This document shows positions 14,811-16,848 of a stretch of 16,848 bases of DNA, piece by piece. The position numbers and the translations under genes are program-made. Under the pieces are notes generated by a model, which saw only the letters and a list, made by a program, of their open reading frames with translations, was not told where the DNA came from and made no database searches. Positions within the stretch are counted from its first letter, which is position 1. Every line of letters begins with the position of its first letter. Source of the stretch: Candidatus Zipacnadia bacterium (GTDB lineage Bacteria; Armatimonadota; Zipacnadia; Zipacnadales; UBA5352); contig JALGUI010000013.1 in the NCBI GenBank assembly GCA_029820915.1, positions 1-16,848 on the forward strand, in the 5' to 3' direction.

Positions 14811-15040
14811 CTCCGGGCGGGCCGAAGGCCCGCGCGTAGCGCCGGGCGCAGGTCGCGTCGCCACCGGCGCTGCGCGTGCAGGTCCGTCCGAAGGACGGGA
14901 CGGAGCGCGCGAGCCGGCCGCGGGCGCCAGCCGAGGTTCGCCTCGCTTCGCGCCGGCGGTCGCTGCCCCCGTCGTGCGGCGGTTGAGCACGGGACCGTGA
15001 GCGCAGCGCGTGCGCCGAAGGCGCGCCGCGGCGCCACGGT
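14811..15040. repeat. Cluster of GC-rich hairpins, three with a CCGAAGG apex
   Basis: Hairpin A: 14817-14823/14827-14833, perfect 7-bp stem (GCGGGCC) with loop GAA. Hairpin B: 14831-14845/14864-14878, 15-bp stem with two G-U pairs; it shares bases with A, so the two compete. Hairpin C: GTCCGTCC (14883-14890) is repeated as GGACGGGAC with one bulge, loop GAA. Hairpin D: 14918-14959, stem of nine pairs with one mismatch, a 4/4 internal loop, then CGAGG-TTCG-CCTCG. Hairpin E: 14994-15040, about 20 pairs with bulges of one, two and one bases, loop GAA. CCGAAGG occurs at 14822, 14888 and 15015, each time at a hairpin tip. This may be a structured RNA or an extragenic palindromic repeat family. I recognise no known RNA class. 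Confidence 0.5.
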
Positions 15041-15090
15041 GCCGCGCGAGCCGTTCGTCGTTGCCCCCCGCGCGCCACCGGTCCTCAGGT

Positions 15091-15245
15091 CTCCCGCTGC
15101 CTTCCGACGCCATGCAGAGTTCTTTGCGGGAGGGGTCCGGGGAGGGCGGTTTCTTTCAAGAAGGAGCCCTCCCCGTGCCGTTGGCGTGGGGTGGTTGCCC
15201 CCGAAGAGGTCTTCCCTCCTGCAGGACGAACCTCCGTCCCGCAGG
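15091..15245 (+). promoter_or_regulatory. Hairpin-rich leader of the lipoyl protein operon
   Basis: Consecutive inverted repeats precede the gene. CTCCCGC (15091-15097) pairs with GCGGGAG (15126-15132). GGGGAGGGC (15139-15147) pairs perfectly with GCCCTCCCC (15166-15174), and TTCTT/AAGAA lies inside the loop. GGGG/CCCC is at 15188-15201. GAAGA/TCTTC is at 15204-15215. CCTGC-A-GGAC (15218-15227) pairs with GTCC-C-GCAGG (15236-15245). The last one ends 12 bases before the ribosome site. None is followed by a U-tract. It could be a structured 5' leader; I cannot match it to a known riboswitch. Confidence 0.35.
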
Positions 15246-15269
15246 GATTCCCGCCACGAGGAGCACCGC

Positions 15270-15806
15270 ATGGCCGAGCTCGCCATGATCGAGAAGTGGG
15301 CCGAGAACCTCGATGAGGTCACCGTCAGCCGCTGGCTGGTGCGCGAGGGCGACGAGGTCGAGGCGGGCGACGGCCTGTGCGACATCATCACCGACAAGGC
15401 GACCTTCGAGTACGAGGTCGAGACCTCGGGTATCGTCAAGGCCATCTACGCTCCACCGCGCAGCACCGTGCCCGTGGGCTACGTCATCGCCTTCATCGGG
15501 CACGCCGACGAGGACCCGCCGCCCGACATCGAGGCGCGGAACCAGGCCCTCATGGCGGAACATCGTCGCGCCGCGGAAGAGGACCTGGAACTCGACCTCG
15601 AGCTGCCCGCGCGCGTCGGCCGGCGCGAGGGCCGCGGGGCGCCGAAGCAGCGGGACGTGCGCGGCACCCCGGCCGCCCATCGTCTCGCCCGCGACCGTGG
15701 CGTCACCCTCGATGCGGTCGCCGCCGCCCTCGGCAGGCGCGGCGTCATCACCGAGGACGACGTGCGCGCCTTCGTCGAAGAGCAGCGAGAGGGGACGGCG
15801 CCATGA
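15270..15806 (+). CDS. Lipoyl-domain / peripheral-subunit-binding-domain protein without acyltransferase core
   Basis: A 178-residue protein built like the front half of a 2-oxo acid dehydrogenase E2 subunit. The lipoyl domain (about 3-78) has RWLVREGDEVEAGD, the lipoylation motif TDKAT with K43, and VPVGYVIAFIG. After an acidic linker (80-125), a peripheral-subunit-binding domain (about 131-170) reads GTPAAHRLARDRGV and ITEDDVRAF. The E2 catalytic domain (about 230 residues with HxxxD-G) is absent. The gene ends naturally, its stop overlapping the next start (ATGA), so this does not look like a broken E2. ATG 15270 has GAGGAG 6 bases upstream. By analogy with E3-binding proteins it could carry a lipoyl arm and dock E1 or E3. 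Its link with fabG and fabF is unexplained. Confidence 0.85.
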   Translation: MAELAMIEKWAENLDEVTVSRWLVREGDEVEAGDGLCDIITDKATFEYEVETSGIVKAIYAPPRSTVPVGYVIAFIGHADEDPPPDIEARNQALMAEHRRAAEEDLELDLELPARVGRREGRGAPKQRDVRGTPAAHRLARDRGVTLDAVAAALGRRGVITEDDVRAFVEEQREGTAP

Positions 15807-16549
15807 TCGACCTGGATGGCAGGGCCGCCCTCGTCACCGGCGCATCGCGCGGCATCGGCAGGGCCATCGCGCTGGCTCTCGCCGAGGCCGGGGCCGCCGT
15901 GGCCGTCAACTACCACGAGCGCGCGGATGCGGCCGATGAGGTCGTCGCCGCCATCATCGGCGCCGGTGGCGGCGCCGTTGCGGCACAGGCCGACGTCACC
16001 GACCCCGATGCCGCCGCCGCGATGGTGAAGACCATCGCGGGCGAGCTTGGCGGCCTCGACATCCTCGTGAACAACGCGGGCATCATCGCCGACGACTACC
16101 TGATGATGATGAAGCCCGAACGCTGGCGCGAGGTCATCGCCGTATCGCTCGACGGCGCTTTCCACTGCACCAAGGCCGCCGTACGCCAGATGATGCGCGG
16201 GCGCTGGGGCCGCATCGTCAACATCTCCTCCGACGCGGGCCTCATGGGCGACGTCATGCGCGCCCACTACGCCGCCGCCAAGGCGGGCCTGCTGGGCCTC
16301 ACGAAGTCCACCGCCCGCGAGCTGGCGGGCCAGGGCATCACCTGTAACGCCGTGGCGCCCGGCATCATCGCGACCGACATGACCGCCGACCTCGACGAGG
16401 GTCGCGCCGACGCCATGCGCGGGCTCATTCCGCTCGGCCGCTTCGGCGGGCCCGACGAGGTCGCGCCGCTCGTCGTCTGGCTATGCTCCGACGCCGCCGC
16501 CTACGTCACCGGCCAGGTCATCTCCGTGGACGGCGGCCTGCGCATGTGA
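15803..16549 (+). CDS. fabG: 3-oxoacyl-ACP reductase-like short-chain dehydrogenase (FabG)
   Basis: NADPH-type reductase of 248 residues, the usual FabG length. It would reduce 3-oxoacyl-ACP to 3-hydroxyacyl-ACP in the fatty acid elongation cycle. Motifs: cofactor loop TGASRGIG (12-19), NNAG (90-93), active-site Ser in NISSDAG (142-143), Y156-x3-K160 and a C-terminal VTGQVISVDGG. The residue that is normally the catalytic-tetrad Asn (in V-N-L-x-G) is Ser115 here (AVSLDGAF). This is odd for FabG and might alter proton relay or substrate. Neighbours: it overlaps the lipoyl protein gene by 4 bp and is followed after 133 bp by a ketosynthase gene, which supports an acyl-chain role. Other SDR functions remain possible. 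Confidence 0.87.
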   Translation: MIDLDGRAALVTGASRGIGRAIALALAEAGAAVAVNYHERADAADEVVAAIIGAGGGAVAAQADVTDPDAAAAMVKTIAGELGGLDILVNNAGIIADDYLMMMKPERWREVIAVSLDGAFHCTKAAVRQMMRGRWGRIVNISSDAGLMGDVMRAHYAAAKAGLLGLTKSTARELAGQGITCNAVAPGIIATDMTADLDEGRADAMRGLIPLGRFGGPDEVAPLVVWLCSDAAAYVTGQVISVDGGLRM

Positions 16550-16560
16550 CGGAGGACGGA

Positions 16561-16633
16561 CGCGCCCCGCGATGAACACTCGGGCGCGCCTCAGCCGTCC
16601 ATGCCCACGGAACGCTCGCGATGGCTGAGGCGT
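16561..16633 (+). promoter_or_regulatory. Two overlapping hairpins between fabG and fabF
   Basis: CGCGCCC (16561-16567) pairs with GGGCGCG (16582-16588), loop of 14 bases. CCTCAGCC (16589-16596) pairs with GGCTGAGG (16623-16630); G-C, C-G and G-U pairs extend this outward to 16586/16633. The two stems share 16586-16588, so full formation of both is exclusive. The second stem is followed by TCTTTACA, a weak U-rich tail. It may be a terminator for fabG or a control element ahead of fabF. Confidence 0.35.
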
Positions 16634-16682
16634 CTTTACATGGGGCACCCACATCCCCCGCTCGGGAGCTGACGCTGATCAG

Positions 16683-16848
16683 ATGAACCGCCGCGCAGTG
16701 GTAACCGGGATGGGCGTCGTGTCTGCGCTGGGCCGGGGCCTTGATGCCTTCTGGCAGGGCCTTGTCGAGAACCGCTCCGGCATCGCGCCCATCGACCGCT
16801 TCGACCCGACCGGACTGCGCAACGAGCAGGCCGGTCAGGTGCGCGACT
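16683..16848 (+). CDS. fabF: Beta-ketoacyl-ACP synthase II FabF-like (3' partial)
   Basis: The first 55 residues of a condensing enzyme that would extend acyl-ACP with malonyl-ACP. The N-terminus RRAVVTGMGVVSALG followed by FWQGLVENRSGIAPIDRFD is the standard start of FabF-type ketosynthases. The catalytic Cys and two His residues lie beyond the window, so KAS I/II activity and any specialised pathway role cannot be judged. The ATG at 16683 has no strong ribosome site (GGGAG is 14 bases away), unlike other genes here, which may mean leader control or weak translation. No acpP lies between fabG and this gene; the 133-bp gap is too short for one. Confidence 0.85.
   Translation, partial: MNRRAVVTGMGVVSALGRGLDAFWQGLVENRSGIAPIDRFDPTGLRNEQAGQVRD

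Larger units (their letters stand above)
14621..15269. other. Long intergenic region between divergent units
   Basis: This is the only gap above 300 bases. From left to right it holds the glycoside hydrolase ribosome site and promoter (14621-14677), a stretch with no recognisable feature (14678-14810), a dense hairpin cluster (14811-15040), a feature-poor stretch (15041-15090), a second set of hairpins (15091-15245) and the ribosome site of the lipoyl protein gene (GAGGAG, 15258-15263). Open frames cross it on both strands, but their translations are Arg/Ala/Pro-rich and resemble no protein. I regard them as products of high GC content. Confidence 0.6.

Noticed and set aside
14430..15269. Upstream extension of the lipoyl protein to a 458-residue frame.
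   Set aside because: The extension crosses the glycoside hydrolase start, its promoter and the hairpin cluster. ATG 15270 has a good ribosome site and begins just before the lipoyl domain.
14678..15269. A known structural RNA (tmRNA, RNase P, SRP, 6S or tRNA) in the long intergenic gap; tmRNA would be attractive because smpB is in the window.
   Set aside because: No tmRNA tag frame or tRNA-like ends, no RNase P core sequences, and no clover-leaf with a T-loop GTTCGA motif were seen.
14633..15445. Minus-strand open frames over the intergenic region (270 and 168 residues, and part of a 389-residue frame).
   Set aside because: Arg/Ala/Gly/Pro-rich translations without motifs; one also runs antisense to the lipoyl domain.
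1..16848. Insertion sequences, CRISPR arrays, prophage or transfer signs.
   Set aside because: No transposase or integrase motifs, no regularly spaced direct repeats, and no visible base-composition break among the genes.

Overview
This is a GC-rich bacterial chromosome segment with tight gene packing, start/stop overlaps and strong GGAGG-type ribosome binding sites. It shows no mobile element, CRISPR array, rRNA or tRNA. The lineage cannot be fixed from sequence alone. A murD-ftsW-murG-murC-ftsQ-ftsA cluster, a secreted DUF5060-type glycoside hydrolase and very GC-rich codons would fit a poorly cultured phylum such as Armatimonadota. That is an inference of low certainty.

Region 1 (1-7051, + strand) is a division and cell-wall operon: murD (5' end outside the window), ftsW, murG, murC, ftsQ, ftsA. 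These genes make and flip/polymerise lipid-linked peptidoglycan precursors and anchor the divisome. Three of the five junctions overlap (GTGA, GTGA and 10 bp). murB and ddl, often in this cluster, are absent, and ftsZ does not follow ftsA.

Region 2 (7052-8523) is an anti-sigma factor with two zinc-binding ZAS/HC2 domains, one membrane helix and a long Pro/Ala-rich outer segment. It has no sigma gene beside it, but an ECF-like promoter lies upstream.

Region 3 (8524-11308) holds a probable lipoprotein of the M28/glutaminyl-cyclase fold (+), a stand-alone thiE (-) overlapping its 3' end, and then smpB and a single-domain response regulator (+). smpB has a near-consensus sigma-70-type promoter whose -10 lies inside a palindrome.

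Region 4 (11394-14620, - strand) is a two-gene unit: a large secreted glycoside hydrolase followed 32 bp later by a tandem universal stress protein.

Region 5 (14621-15269) is the only long intergenic stretch. It separates divergent units and is crowded with hairpins, three of which have the same CCGAAGG apex. This is the most unexplained DNA in the window.

Region 6 (15270-16848, + strand) is an unusual fatty-acid-type operon. It has a 178-residue protein with only a lipoyl domain and a peripheral-subunit-binding domain, overlapping a FabG-like reductase, followed by the start of a FabF-like ketosynthase. The acyl carrier protein gene often found between fabG and fabF is missing, and the gap instead carries two overlapping hairpins. 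The carrier-domain protein joined to fabG/fabF and the hairpin-rich leader ahead of it are the best candidates for something undescribed.
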